Below are positions 24,663 to 32,558 of a stretch of 64,000 nt of DNA, piece after piece. The position numbers and the translations under genes were made by a program. The stretch covers positions 1 to 64,000 of the forward strand of contig DATMZR010000007.1 in assembly GCA_035573435.1 (NCBI GenBank), written 5' to 3'. The first letter of the stretch is position 1. Each line of letters begins with the position of its first letter. The stretch is from Solirubrobacterales bacterium. Lineage in GTDB: Bacteria; Actinomycetota; Thermoleophilia; Solirubrobacterales; 70-9. Under the pieces are notes generated by a model that worked only from the letters and a program-made list of their open reading frames with translations, was not told the DNA's origin and made no database searches.

Positions 24663-26186
24663 TCAAGCCGCCGCCGGCTCGGCCGCCGTCTCGCCGCCGT
24701 GCTCGCCAACGAAGTCACGCGACCGAACCAGAACGAAGCCGAGCACCGCCCCGACGATCGCTACCGCGGCCCCGACGAGCAGGATCTCGTTGAACCCGCT
24801 GATGAACGCCTGGTTCGCGGCGGTGGTGAGCTCGGCACGGCTTCCCGGCGGCGCCGCTTGAATTGCCGCCTGGGCGCCTCCCGAGGAGACGGCGTCCGCG
24901 AACCCGGGCGGCGCCGTGGGCGCCAACTCGGACAGCTTGGAGGAGATCTCGGACTGGAAGATCGCCCCCAGCGTGGCCACCCCGGTCGCGACTCCAACCT
25001 GACGGAAGGTGTTGTTGATGCCCGACGCCATACCGGCCTTCACGGGGGTGACCACCCCGATCGCGGTGGAAGCGATCCCCGGGTTCAGCAAGCCGATGCC
25101 CACCCCCGCGAAGAGGAAGCCCGCCAGGAGGGTCGTCCAGTCGTCGCCAAGCTCGATCCCGTGCATCAGCAGCAGGCCACCGCCAACCAGCCCCAGGCCC
25201 AAGCCGAGCAAAATCCGTACCGGGATCCGAGCCGAGAGCTTGCCGGCAACCGGGGCGACGAAGAAGGAGAGCAGGGTGATCGGCAGGAACCGCACCCCCG
25301 CCTCGAGCGGCGAGTATCCGAGCACGTCCTGGATGTAGAGGGTGATGTAGAGGAACATCGAGAACATCCCCGCAGAGAGCGCGAACGCGACGACCGAGAC
25401 CCCGACGAAGGCCGGCTTGCGGAAGAGCGAGAGGTCGAACATCGCGTGAGCCTGCCGATGCTCGACGACGAAGAAGGCGATCAGCAGGACGGCTGCTCCA
25501 CCCAGCGAGGCCACGATCTGGGGGCTTGACCACCCCTCCGGATTGCCGCGGATGAGGCCGAAGATCAGCGCGAACAAGCCCAGCGAGAAGGTCGCCAGGC
25601 CGGGCCAATCGATCGGCTCGGGATCGGGCGCCTTCAGGTTGGCTAGCTTCGTGGTGGTGAGGACGATCGCGCCGATGCCGATCGGCACGTTGACGAAGAA
25701 GATCCACTCCCAACCCAGGCCCTCGGTCAGCGCTCCGCCGACCAGCGGGCCCACGGCGATGGCGCCGCCGATCGTCGCACCCCAGGCGCCGATCGCGGTG
25801 CCTCGCTCCCGGCCCTGGAACTCCTGGGCGATCAGGGCCAGCGAGGTCGCGAACATCGCCGCTCCGCCCACACCCTGCAGCCCTCGCGCGAGGTTGAGCA
25901 GGGTGGCGTCGCCGGAGATCCCGCACAGGAACGAGGCGAGGGTGAAGACCGCGAACCCGATGTTGAAGATGCGGCGGCGCCCGATCCGGTCCGCCAGCGA
26001 GCCCGCCGTGAGCAGGAAGGCCGCCAGCGTCAGCGAGTAGGCGTCCACCACCCATTGGAGGCTGGAGAGGCTCGCATCGAGGTCCTTCTGGATGTCCGGC
26101 AAAGCCACGTTGACGACGGTGATGTCCAGCAGCAACATGAACGTCGCCAAGCAGACGGCAACCAGCGTCCACCACTTCCGCTCCAC
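24663..26186 (-). CDS. MFS drug exporter, DHA2 (14-helix) family
   Basis: 507 residues from ATG. Proton-driven multidrug efflux protein of the EmrB/QacA type. Marks include WWTLVAVCLATFMLLLDITVVNVALP in the first helix, VVDAYSLTLAAFLLTAGSLADRIGRRR (motif A) and GSGIGGAxxP-like segments in the middle. About 14 helices fit the hydrophobicity. It sits between nadK and recN, genes that are usually adjacent, so it looks inserted. No regulator gene adjoins it. Confidence 0.92.
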   Translation of the reverse strand: MERKWWTLVAVCLATFMLLLDITVVNVALPDIQKDLDASLSSLQWVVDAYSLTLAAFLLTAGSLADRIGRRRIFNIGFAVFTLASFLCGISGDATLLNLARGLQGVGGAAMFATSLALIAQEFQGRERGTAIGAWGATIGGAIAVGPLVGGALTEGLGWEWIFFVNVPIGIGAIVLTTTKLANLKAPDPEPIDWPGLATFSLGLFALIFGLIRGNPEGWSSPQIVASLGGAAVLLIAFFVVEHRQAHAMFDLSLFRKPAFVGVSVVAFALSAGMFSMFLYITLYIQDVLGYSPLEAGVRFLPITLLSFFVAPVAGKLSARIPVRILLGLGLGLVGGGLLLMHGIELGDDWTTLLAGFLFAGVGIGLLNPGIASTAIGVVTPVKAGMASGINNTFRQVGVATGVATLGAIFQSEISSKLSELAPTAPPGFADAVSSGGAQAAIQAAPPGSRAELTTAANQAFISGFNEILLVGAAVAIVGAVLGFVLVRSRDFVGEHGGETAAEPAAA

Positions 26187-26221
26187 TCAGAGCCTCAGAT
26201 CCATGCGGGTCGCCGGGGGTC

Positions 26222-27097
26222 TCAATGGGCGATGCGCCCGAACTTGTCGCGGATACGCCGGTAGAAGTTCGAGCCAGGGAGCTGCGCCAGCCGGCCGATG
26301 CCGTTATGGAAGCGGACCGCGATCTCGTGCCCGCTCCGAAGCTCTCCCACGTACTCGCCGTCCAGGACCACGTCCACGGCCTCTCGACCAGCCGCGTTGC
26401 CCACGTGCAATACATCGTCCGGCGCCACCACCAGGGCCCGGGCCGTCAGCGTGTGCGGCGCGATGAAGCTCACGACGTAGCCCTCGACCCCCCAGGCCAG
26501 AATTGGGCCCTGGTTGGCGAGGTTGTAGCCCGTGGAGCCGGCCGGAGTAGCGGCGACCAGGCCGTCGCAGCGCACATGGCCGACCTCCTTCCCCCCAAGC
26601 CGGTAGGAGAGCTCGGCCACCCGCCCGTGAGGCCGCCGGATGAACGACACGTCGTTGAGGGCGATCGGCCGGGCGGTGTCCACCTCAGCCTTCAATCCCG
26701 GGAGGTCCATGACCTCGAAGTCGCCGGCGAAGGCCCGCGCCAGCCCATCCGCAAGCTCCTCGCGCTCCACCGCGGCCAGGAAGCCGACGGTGCCGAAGTT
26801 GATTCCGAACACGGGCACACCGGTGCCCGCAAAACGGCGAAGCGCGGTGAGCATCGTCCCATCCCCACCGAGCACAAGGCAGAGGTCGGGCCGCTCCGGA
26901 AAATCCTCGTGGATCTCGATCCCACCGGCGGCCTGGCCGTGCTTCTCCTGCTCTTCAGGGGTCGCAGCGAGGGCACATGAGGCGCGCTCAGCTGCTGCGA
27001 TCGCCTCGCGCAGCGCGCTCGAGGTCTGTTCCGGATGGGAGTGGGTGAGGATTACCGCCGTCCGCACGGCCGCGGCTGGCTCGACGCGTGCGCTCAT
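26222..27097 (-). CDS. nadK: NAD kinase
   Basis: 291 residues from ATG 27097, overlapping the tlyA stop as ATGA. Phosphorylates NAD to NADP. The GGDGT motif is in LCLVLGGDGTMLTALRRFA. FGINFGTVGFLA and the NE/D-like LNDVSF follow, with GLVAATPAGSTGYNLANQGP and IAPHTL typical of the family. An in-frame extension upstream is low-complexity and lies inside tlyA, so it is rejected. Confidence 0.95.
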   Translation of the reverse strand: MSARVEPAAAVRTAVILTHSHPEQTSSALREAIAAAERASCALAATPEEQEKHGQAAGGIEIHEDFPERPDLCLVLGGDGTMLTALRRFAGTGVPVFGINFGTVGFLAAVEREELADGLARAFAGDFEVMDLPGLKAEVDTARPIALNDVSFIRRPHGRVAELSYRLGGKEVGHVRCDGLVAATPAGSTGYNLANQGPILAWGVEGYVVSFIAPHTLTARALVVAPDDVLHVGNAAGREAVDVVLDGEYVGELRSGHEIAVRFHNGIGRLAQLPGSNFYRRIRDKFGRIAH

Positions 27098-27876
27098 GGC
27101 TCGACCGCCCGAGCCGCGGCCTCCAGCTCCTCGATTCCCGGGCCCTCGGTGGTGCACCAGACGAAGCTCTCGCGGTTGCCCTTCGGCCCCGCGAGACCGG
27201 ACGAGGCGAAGCCTTTGATCGCGAGACCGAGTGCGCGGGCGGCCTCGCCGACGGACACCAACGCCTCGCGCCGCTCATCGGCCGAGCGCACAACGCCCCC
27301 CTTCACCCGGCCCCGTCCAAGCTCGAACTGGGGCTTGACCAGGGCGAGGATCTCCCCGTTCTCGGACAGGCACGCGGCCACCGCCGGCAGCACCTTGGCC
27401 AGCGAGATGAAGGAGACGTCGACCGTTGCCAGGCTCGGCTCGAATGGAAGCTCGGCCGGAATCAGCTCCCGCGCGTTCCTTCGCTCGATCACGTGGACCC
27501 GGGGATCGTTGCGGAGCCGCCACTCGAGTTGCCCATGGCCGACGTCGAGGGCGATGACCCGCTCCGCACCGCGCTGAAGCAGGCAGTCCGTGAAACCGCC
27601 CGTTGAGGCGCCGACGTCGAAGCAGGAACGGCCGTCCACGTCGATCTCGAGGGCGTCGAGGGCCCGCTCGAGCTTCAGTCCACCACGGGACACGAAGCGC
27701 GGACGCGGCTCGATCTCGAGCTCCGCGTCGGTCGCCACCAGCTGGCCGGGCTTCGTCGCTCGGCGACCGCCGCCGCCCACGCGCACCCTTCCGGCGCGCA
27801 CCTCGGCGGCGGCGCTGGTGCGCGATCCGGCCAGGCCGCGCTCCGTGAGCAGGGTGTCGATCCTGCGCCGGTCCAT
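27094..27876 (-). CDS. tlyA: TlyA family rRNA (cytidine-2'-O)-methyltransferase
   Basis: 260 residues from ATG 27876. An S4 RNA-binding domain opens the protein (RRIDTLLTERGLAGSRTSAA). The FtsJ-like methyltransferase follows with VSRGGLKLERAL, SAM-binding DVGASTGGFTDCLL, ALDVGHGQLEW and VKPQFELGR, which carry the K-D-K-E type catalytic set. In mycobacteria TlyA methylates 16S and 23S rRNA and determines capreomycin susceptibility. It is normally next to dxs, but here a 4.7-kb block intervenes. Confidence 0.94.
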   Translation of the reverse strand: MDRRRIDTLLTERGLAGSRTSAAAEVRAGRVRVGGGGRRATKPGQLVATDAELEIEPRPRFVSRGGLKLERALDALEIDVDGRSCFDVGASTGGFTDCLLQRGAERVIALDVGHGQLEWRLRNDPRVHVIERRNARELIPAELPFEPSLATVDVSFISLAKVLPAVAACLSENGEILALVKPQFELGRGRVKGGVVRSADERREALVSVGEAARALGLAIKGFASSGLAGPKGNRESFVWCTTEGPGIEELEAAARAVEP

Positions 27877-27999
27877 GGCGCCAACGGTACATGGCCGCAC
27901 CCGGGTTCGGGCGCCAATCGTGGCCGACGCGAAGAGAAGGCCCAAGTGTGACCGGCATCACACACGGATCGCACATACGTTCGTATCTTGAAGTTCGTC

Positions 28000-28359
28000 A
28001 TGGGAGTCTCACGAGCAATCCCCCTCTCCGCGCACGCCGCGACCGAGATGGTCGCCGCGCCGGCGATCATCGCCGCTCCCTTGCTGCTCGGTTTCGGCCA
28101 GGCGGCTACGGTGCTCGGCTTCGTGATCGGGGCGCTTCTGCTCGGCCTCGCCGTTCAAGCGGCGGGCCCCGGGCGCACGATTCCGCTTTCGGCCCACGCG
28201 GGATTCGACTACGTGCTGGCGGTTGTCGCGGGAGCCTCCGGTATGGCGATCGGGATCGCCACCGGCGAGTGGGCCCAAGGAGTCTTTTTGGTCGGCATTG
28301 GCGTCGCATTGGTGGCGCTGACCGCATCGACGCGGTTCAGCGTCCCCGCAGGCGCCTAA
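28000..28359 (+). CDS. Membrane protein with an internal duplication
   Basis: 119 residues from ATG 28000; a TTG at 27988 would add four. Two halves each begin with R-x-IPLSAHA (SRAIPLSAHAATEM and GRTIPLSAHAGFDY) followed by two hydrophobic helices, so the protein is a tandem repeat of a two-helix unit with four helices in all. No catalytic motif is seen. It may form a small channel or scaffold; function unknown. Confidence 0.7.
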   Translation: MGVSRAIPLSAHAATEMVAAPAIIAAPLLLGFGQAATVLGFVIGALLLGLAVQAAGPGRTIPLSAHAGFDYVLAVVAGASGMAIGIATGEWAQGVFLVGIGVALVALTASTRFSVPAGA

Positions 28360-28422
28360 GGAGCCGGCCTCCCCCCAAAAACAGAACACATCACACATAC
28401 ATATCTCTCCTCCCTGTACCCC

Positions 28423-28450
28423 AGAACACCCCGCTTCGGCGGGGTGTTCT
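28423..28450. terminator. 12-bp hairpin with TTCG tetraloop
   Basis: AGAACACCCCGC (28423-28434), TTCG loop, GCGGGGTGTTCT (28439-28450). A very stable stem of terminator type, 64 bp after the duplicated membrane-protein gene. GCTTGT follows on the plus strand, a weak U-rich tail. It is the clearest terminator in the left half of the window. Confidence 0.75.
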
Positions 28451-28496
28451 GCTTGTGGGATCGGGGATACTCCGGGGAGATGACGCAGGTGGACTG

Positions 28497-28649
28497 TTGA
28501 GCGTCGGAGTCGCAATCGCGGTCGGCGCCGCGATCGGGTTGGCGCTCGGCATCCTGGTCAGCGTGACCACAGACGTGCCCCTTGCGCCCGAGGTCGGACT
28601 CGTGCTCGGTGCACTGGCCGGTTGGCTGTGGAGCCGGGGCAGCGTGTAG
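28497..28649 (+). CDS. Small hydrophobic protein, probable
   Basis: 50 residues from TTG 28497; GTG 28455 is an in-frame alternative. Two hydrophobic segments are seen (VGVAIAVGAAIGLALGILVS and LAPEVGLVLGALAGWLW), so it would be a two-pass membrane peptide. A 6-codon frame (ATG 28480, preceded by CGGGGAG) ends in TGA overlapping the TTG start, which could couple translation. Codon use fits the genome. Evidence for expression is only positional. Confidence 0.4.
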   Translation: MSVGVAIAVGAAIGLALGILVSVTTDVPLAPEVGLVLGALAGWLWSRGSV

Positions 28650-28890
28650 CTCTCTAACGGCCATCGCGAGATACTTCGCAGGCGGTGTAGCTTCGGGCCT
28701 TCTTTTGCGTCGCCCCCGTTCTTTCAGCCCTTCGAGCTCCGCGACGGTCTGCTGATTCGGGCTCGAATGTTCCAAACCGAGAGCGAAGCTCTCGAAGCTG
28801 CCGGAGTTCAGGGCTAGGCGATGTCGCCTCCTCCACGCCAGATCAGCCCCGGATAGAGTCCTCGCCAGTCAACGACGGGAGGAGGTCCCA

Positions 28891-29154
28891 GTGCACGCAG
28901 TCGTCGTCAGCGTCACGATCAGCGACCAAGAGGCCGCCACGAGCCATCTGCGCGAGAACGTAGTACCCGGCGTCTCACAGTCCCCAGGATTCGTGGCTGG
29001 GTACTGGACACGAAAGGACGACTCGGGATTGGCGATGGTTGTCTTCGAGTCGGAGGACGCTGCCAACGCCATGAGCGAGAGGGTCCCATCGATGGTTCCT
29101 GACGTGGTCACCCTTGAGAGCGTCGATGTGCGCGAGGTCGTAGCCAACGCCTGA
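28891..29154 (+). CDS. Small alpha/beta-barrel (ABM-like) protein
   Basis: 87 residues from GTG 28891 after GGGAGGAGG. The pattern VVVSVTISDQEAATSHLREN, SPGFVAGYWTRKDDSGLAMV and VFESEDAANAMSERV matches small dimeric ferredoxin-like-fold proteins (ABM / DUF1330-like class) in Actinobacteria. These are monooxygenase-like folds, but most lack known activity. Cytoplasmic. The gap 28650-28890 upstream shows no convincing gene. Confidence 0.75.
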   Translation: MHAVVVSVTISDQEAATSHLRENVVPGVSQSPGFVAGYWTRKDDSGLAMVVFESEDAANAMSERVPSMVPDVVTLESVDVREVVANA

Positions 29155-29197
29155 TGCCAGTGGCAGAGCCGCCGTTTTCCGGGTCGGAAGGGGCGTG

Positions 29198-30265
29198 ATG
29201 AAGCGCCTGTCGGTGGTGGCCGTCGTCGCCTTCGCCCTCCTGTCGGCGCCGGTAGACGCCCAGGCCGCAACGGCAGAGCCGCTCTCCCCTTCCGACCTGG
29301 CGGTGCCCGCGGCCTTCACGGCGACGCCGGACGGCAGCCGCCTTCTCTACGGCGAGCGCTTCACGGGGCGCATCATGCGGCTCGATCCGGCGACGGGGAC
29401 GAGCACGCCGTTCTTCACCGTCCCCGACGTGGCGATGGCCGGCGAGCAGGGGCTGCTCGGCCTGGCGCTGGATCCGAGCTACCCCGCCGACGCGCGGGTG
29501 TGGGCGTTCGTGACCCGCACGGTCTCGGGGACGCCGAGGAACCAGCTCGTGCGGATCAGCGCCGACGGCAGCGGCTTCTCAGTGCTGCGCAACCTCCCCA
29601 CCGCCATGTTCCACAACGGGGGCCGGATCATCTTTGGTCCCGACCACAAGCTGTACGTCGTCATCGGGGAGCGTCACAGTGCGGCCCTGGCCCAGGACCT
29701 TTCCAGCCTCGCGGGGAAGGTGCTGCGGCTGAACCCCGACGGCACGGTGCCCTCCAACAACCCCAGCGCGGGAAGCCCGATCATCGGCTACGGGATCCGC
29801 AACTCGTTCGGCTCCGCATTCGACCCGAAGGAAGGGCGACTGTGGCTGACGGACAACGGCGATGACTGCAACGACGAAATCAACCTGATCGCCCGCCGGA
29901 CGCTGAGGAACTACGGCTGGGGGCCGTCGGCAACCTGCACGAGCCCTCCTGCGGCGCCCCGCAACACGAACCAGGACGGGCAGAGCTCGGTGCTGCCGAA
30001 GCTCTTCCTCCCTGTGTCACAGGGGATCACCGGGGCCGCCTTCTGCCACCTCTGCGGGCTGCCCCCGAGCGGCGGCCAGCTCTTCTTCGCCGAGTTCAAC
30101 ACCGGAATCATCCGCCGCGCCAGGCTGACCTCCGACCGCCTCGGGATCGCCTCACAGGCGCCCTTCTACGACCATCCCCAGTTTGTCCTCTCGCTCGAGA
30201 CGCCGCTCAACGGTGGCCCGATCTACTTCAGCACCACGACGAACATCTTCCGGCTCGACCCCTGA
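29198..30265 (+). CDS. Secreted PQQ-dependent sugar (glucose/sorbosone) dehydrogenase-like protein
   Basis: 355 residues from ATG 29198, favoured over GTG 29195 by spacing from GGAAGG. A signal peptide fills residues 1-24 (RLSVVAVVAFALLSAPVDAQA). The rest is a six-bladed propeller of the GSDH family: AGEQGLLGLALDPSYPADAR, VVIGERHSA, KVLRLNPDGTVPSNNP, GYGIRNSFGSAFDPKEGRLW and DDCNDEINLI. The family oxidises sugars outside the cell with PQQ, but many members have unknown substrates. Three cysteines are in the C-terminal half. Confidence 0.87.
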   Translation: MKRLSVVAVVAFALLSAPVDAQAATAEPLSPSDLAVPAAFTATPDGSRLLYGERFTGRIMRLDPATGTSTPFFTVPDVAMAGEQGLLGLALDPSYPADARVWAFVTRTVSGTPRNQLVRISADGSGFSVLRNLPTAMFHNGGRIIFGPDHKLYVVIGERHSAALAQDLSSLAGKVLRLNPDGTVPSNNPSAGSPIIGYGIRNSFGSAFDPKEGRLWLTDNGDDCNDEINLIARRTLRNYGWGPSATCTSPPAAPRNTNQDGQSSVLPKLFLPVSQGITGAAFCHLCGLPPSGGQLFFAEFNTGIIRRARLTSDRLGIASQAPFYDHPQFVLSLETPLNGGPIYFSTTTNIFRLDP

Positions 30266-30301
30266 ACCGACGCCGGCGTATCGTGAGGGGAGAGCGACAA
30301 G

Positions 30302-30321
30302 CGCCCGGCGTTTGCCGGGCG
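30302..30321. terminator. Hairpin after the sugar-dehydrogenase gene
   Basis: CGCCCGGC (30302-30309), GTTT loop, GCCGGGCG (30314-30321), 37 bp past the stop codon. No T-run follows. The rest of the 269-bp gap up to 30480 shows nothing clear. Confidence 0.5.
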
Positions 30322-30480
30322 ACTCGCCTGAGGCTCGGCGTGGGATGCGAGCCTTCGTGGATTGGACAGTCCCTCGAGGGACCTCGAAAGAAGCTAGCGT
30401 CGCCGGTGGACAGCCGCCCGGAGCGATCCCCCAAACAGCGGACTAATCGCACGCACGTGAGGTAGTCCCGACGCGCCGGC

Positions 30481-30520
30481 TGCGTCATCACCGGTTTGAC
30501 TGCGTCATCACCGGTTTGAG
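30481..30520 (+). promoter_or_regulatory. Tandem 20-bp repeat in the CFA-synthase promoter region
   Basis: TGCGTCATCACCGGTTTGA occurs twice head to tail (30481-30499 and 30501-30519), the 20-base units differing only in the last base. The end of the first copy reads TTGACT, which can serve as a -35 element, with TTAGGC at 30521-30526 as a weak -10 after a 19-bp spacer. The GTG start of the CFA synthase is at 30535, so the transcript could be nearly leaderless. Two turns of DNA per unit would suit a regulator binding twice on one face. Confidence 0.55.
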
Positions 30521-30534
30521 TTAGGCTCGGAATC

Positions 30535-31830
30535 GTGCCCTCCCCATCCACAGACGGCCTGCGTCGCGCCATCGAGCGGGCGCTCCCCGATCGCCCCTTC
30601 ACGATCGAGCTCTGGGACGGCTCCGGCGTCCCCTCCACGCGGGACGGCCCGACCCTGACCGTCCGCTCGCCGCGGGCGATCGGCCACCTTCTGCGCGCCC
30701 CTGGCGAGCTCGGTCTGGGCCGCGCCTACGTCTGCGGGGAGATCGATGTCGACGACCTGGACGGCGTGATCTCCCTGCTCGGGCGCTGGGAGGCGCCGCC
30801 GCTCGGCCTCCTGCAGCGAGTGCGCTTCGGTGCTGCGGCTTTGCGAGCCGCGGGGCTCCGTCGCCGGCCTCAGCCCCCCGCCGCCGAACTGCGCCCCCGC
30901 AGACGCCGGCATACGAAGCGCCGCGACGCCGAGGCTGTGCGCCACCACTACGACGTTTCAAATGATTTCTTCGCCCTTTTCCTGGACCAGACGATGACGT
31001 ACAGCTGCGCCCTGTTCGAGCGCGGAACGGAGACCCTCGAGGACGCCCAGCGCGCGAAGCTCGAGTTGATCTGCCGCAAGCTCGATCTGAAGCCCGGCCA
31101 GCGGATGCTCGACATCGGTTGCGGCTGGGGAAGCCTGGCGATCCACGCCGCGCGCGAACACGGCGCCCTTGTCCGGGGGATCACGCTGTCGGAGCCCCAG
31201 GCCGAGCTGGCGAGGGAGTTCGCGCGCGAAGCGGGCGTGGACGACAAGGTCGAGTTCAGCGTGATGGACTATCGCGATCTTGGCGTGGACCGCTTCGACG
31301 CCGTGGCCAGCATCGGCATGGTGGAGCACGTGGGCGAAGCCCAGATCGACGCGTATGCTCGCCAGATCGCCCGCGTCCTGGATCCGGGTGGTCGTGTCCT
31401 CAACCACGGGATCGCCGTGGTGCCACCCCAGGAGCGAGGCGCCCACATCGGCGGCGAGTTCTCAAACCGCTACGTGTTCCCCGACGGGGAGCTGCTGAAC
31501 CTGTCGCGGATGACGCTCGCCTTTGAACGGGCTGGTTTCGAGGCGCTCAACATCGAGAACCTGCACACCGACTACGCCGAGACACTGCGCCACTGGACGA
31601 CCCGGTTCGAGGAGCGCCTCGACGAGGCCGAGCGCCTGGCGGGCACGGAGCGCGTGCGCGTCTGGCGGCTGTACCTGCGCGCGGCCCGCAACTCGTTCGA
31701 GACGGGCACAAACGCCGTCTACCAGCTGCTGTGCAGCCGGCCGCTGACGGAGGGCGCCAGCTCGACCCCCACCGGCGCCCGTCACGAGCCGGCGCGCCGC
31801 CGAGTTCCCCCGGAGCGCGTCCCGGCCTGA
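30535..31830 (+). CDS. Cyclopropane-fatty-acyl-phospholipid synthase family methyltransferase
   Basis: 431 residues from GTG. Transfers a methylene from SAM to unsaturated acyl chains of membrane lipids. An N-terminal domain (residues 1-125) is followed by the family core: AVRHHYDVSNDFFALFLDQT, TYSCALFERGTETLEDAQ with the conserved Cys, the SAM motif MLDIGCGWGSLAIHAA, SIGMVEHVGEAQ, GGEFSNRYVFPDGEL and ENLHTDYAETLRHW. All match. The last 30 residues are a basic, disordered tail. Overlaps the DUF72 start. Confidence 0.93.
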   Translation: MPSPSTDGLRRAIERALPDRPFTIELWDGSGVPSTRDGPTLTVRSPRAIGHLLRAPGELGLGRAYVCGEIDVDDLDGVISLLGRWEAPPLGLLQRVRFGAAALRAAGLRRRPQPPAAELRPRRRRHTKRRDAEAVRHHYDVSNDFFALFLDQTMTYSCALFERGTETLEDAQRAKLELICRKLDLKPGQRMLDIGCGWGSLAIHAAREHGALVRGITLSEPQAELAREFAREAGVDDKVEFSVMDYRDLGVDRFDAVASIGMVEHVGEAQIDAYARQIARVLDPGGRVLNHGIAVVPPQERGAHIGGEFSNRYVFPDGELLNLSRMTLAFERAGFEALNIENLHTDYAETLRHWTTRFEERLDEAERLAGTERVRVWRLYLRAARNSFETGTNAVYQLLCSRPLTEGASSTPTGARHEPARRRVPPERVPA

Positions 31831-32558
31831 GCAAGCCGGTCCACATCGGCTGCTCGGGCTGGAACTACCGCGAGTGGCGCGGGGTCATCTACCCTGACGA
31901 CGTCCCGGCGCGAGCCTGGCTGGGGCGCTATTCGGAGCTCTTCAAGACGGTCGAGGTCAACGCCACCTTCTACCGGCTGCCGACCGAGAAGACCGTCCAA
32001 ACGTGGGCCGAGGAGACACCCGAGGATTTCCGTTTCGCAGTCAAGGCGAGCCGCTACATGACGCATGTGTACCGGCTCAGGGAGCCGACGAGAGGCGGCA
32101 CCCGGCTGTTCTTCGAAAGGCTCGAACCGCTGCGGGCGGCCGGGAAGCTCGGGCCGATCCTCTGGCAGCTTCCGCAGAACTTCAAGCGCGACGACGAACG
32201 GCTCGCCGGAGTCCTCGGGCGAGCGCCCGCCGGACGCCACGCGTTCGAGTTTCGTCACGAGAGCTGGTTCACGCGGGACGTTTACGACATCCTCGCCGCA
32301 CACTGTGCGGCACTGGTGATCTCCGACAGTCCGATGTGGCCCTTCCAGACTCACGATCTGACGACTGACTGGACCTACGTCCGCTTCCACTACGGCCGCC
32401 GGGGACGGCGCGGCAACTACTCGGAGCGCGAGCTCGAGGAGTGGAAGCGGCGGCTCGCCGCCTGGCGCTCGAGGGTCGAGATCTTCGCCTACTTCAACAA
32501 CGACCGGGAGGGCATTGCGCCGCGTAACGCCCGCTGGCTCGCCGAGCGTCTGAGCTAG
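31827..32558 (+). CDS. DUF72 (TIM-barrel) protein, probable CTG start
   Basis: 243 residues. Family start VHIGCSGWNYREWRGVIYP is present, with TFYRLPTEKTVQTWAEETP, FRFAVKASRYMTH, FEFRHESWF, TYVRFHYGR and EIFAYFNNDREG later. No ATG, GTG or TTG occurs near this start; the sensible one is CTG 31827, overlapping the CFA-synthase stop as CTGA. The nearest in-frame GTG (31731) would add 32 low-complexity residues inside the previous gene. The stop shares a CTAG palindrome with that of convergent dxs. Function of DUF72 is unknown. Confidence 0.88.
   Translation: MSKPVHIGCSGWNYREWRGVIYPDDVPARAWLGRYSELFKTVEVNATFYRLPTEKTVQTWAEETPEDFRFAVKASRYMTHVYRLREPTRGGTRLFFERLEPLRAAGKLGPILWQLPQNFKRDDERLAGVLGRAPAGRHAFEFRHESWFTRDVYDILAAHCAALVISDSPMWPFQTHDLTTDWTYVRFHYGRRGRRGNYSERELEEWKRRLAAWRSRVEIFAYFNNDREGIAPRNARWLAERLS

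Noticed and set aside
24715-26415. A 566-codon minus-strand frame overlapping the MFS exporter in another frame
   Set aside because: The MFS frame has clear helices and motifs; this one is Arg/Gly/Pro-rich noise from the same DNA.
28654-28836. 60-codon minus-strand frame in the 28.65-28.89 kb gap
   Set aside because: No ribosome binding site, very Arg/Glu-rich and without any family likeness; not enough to call a gene.
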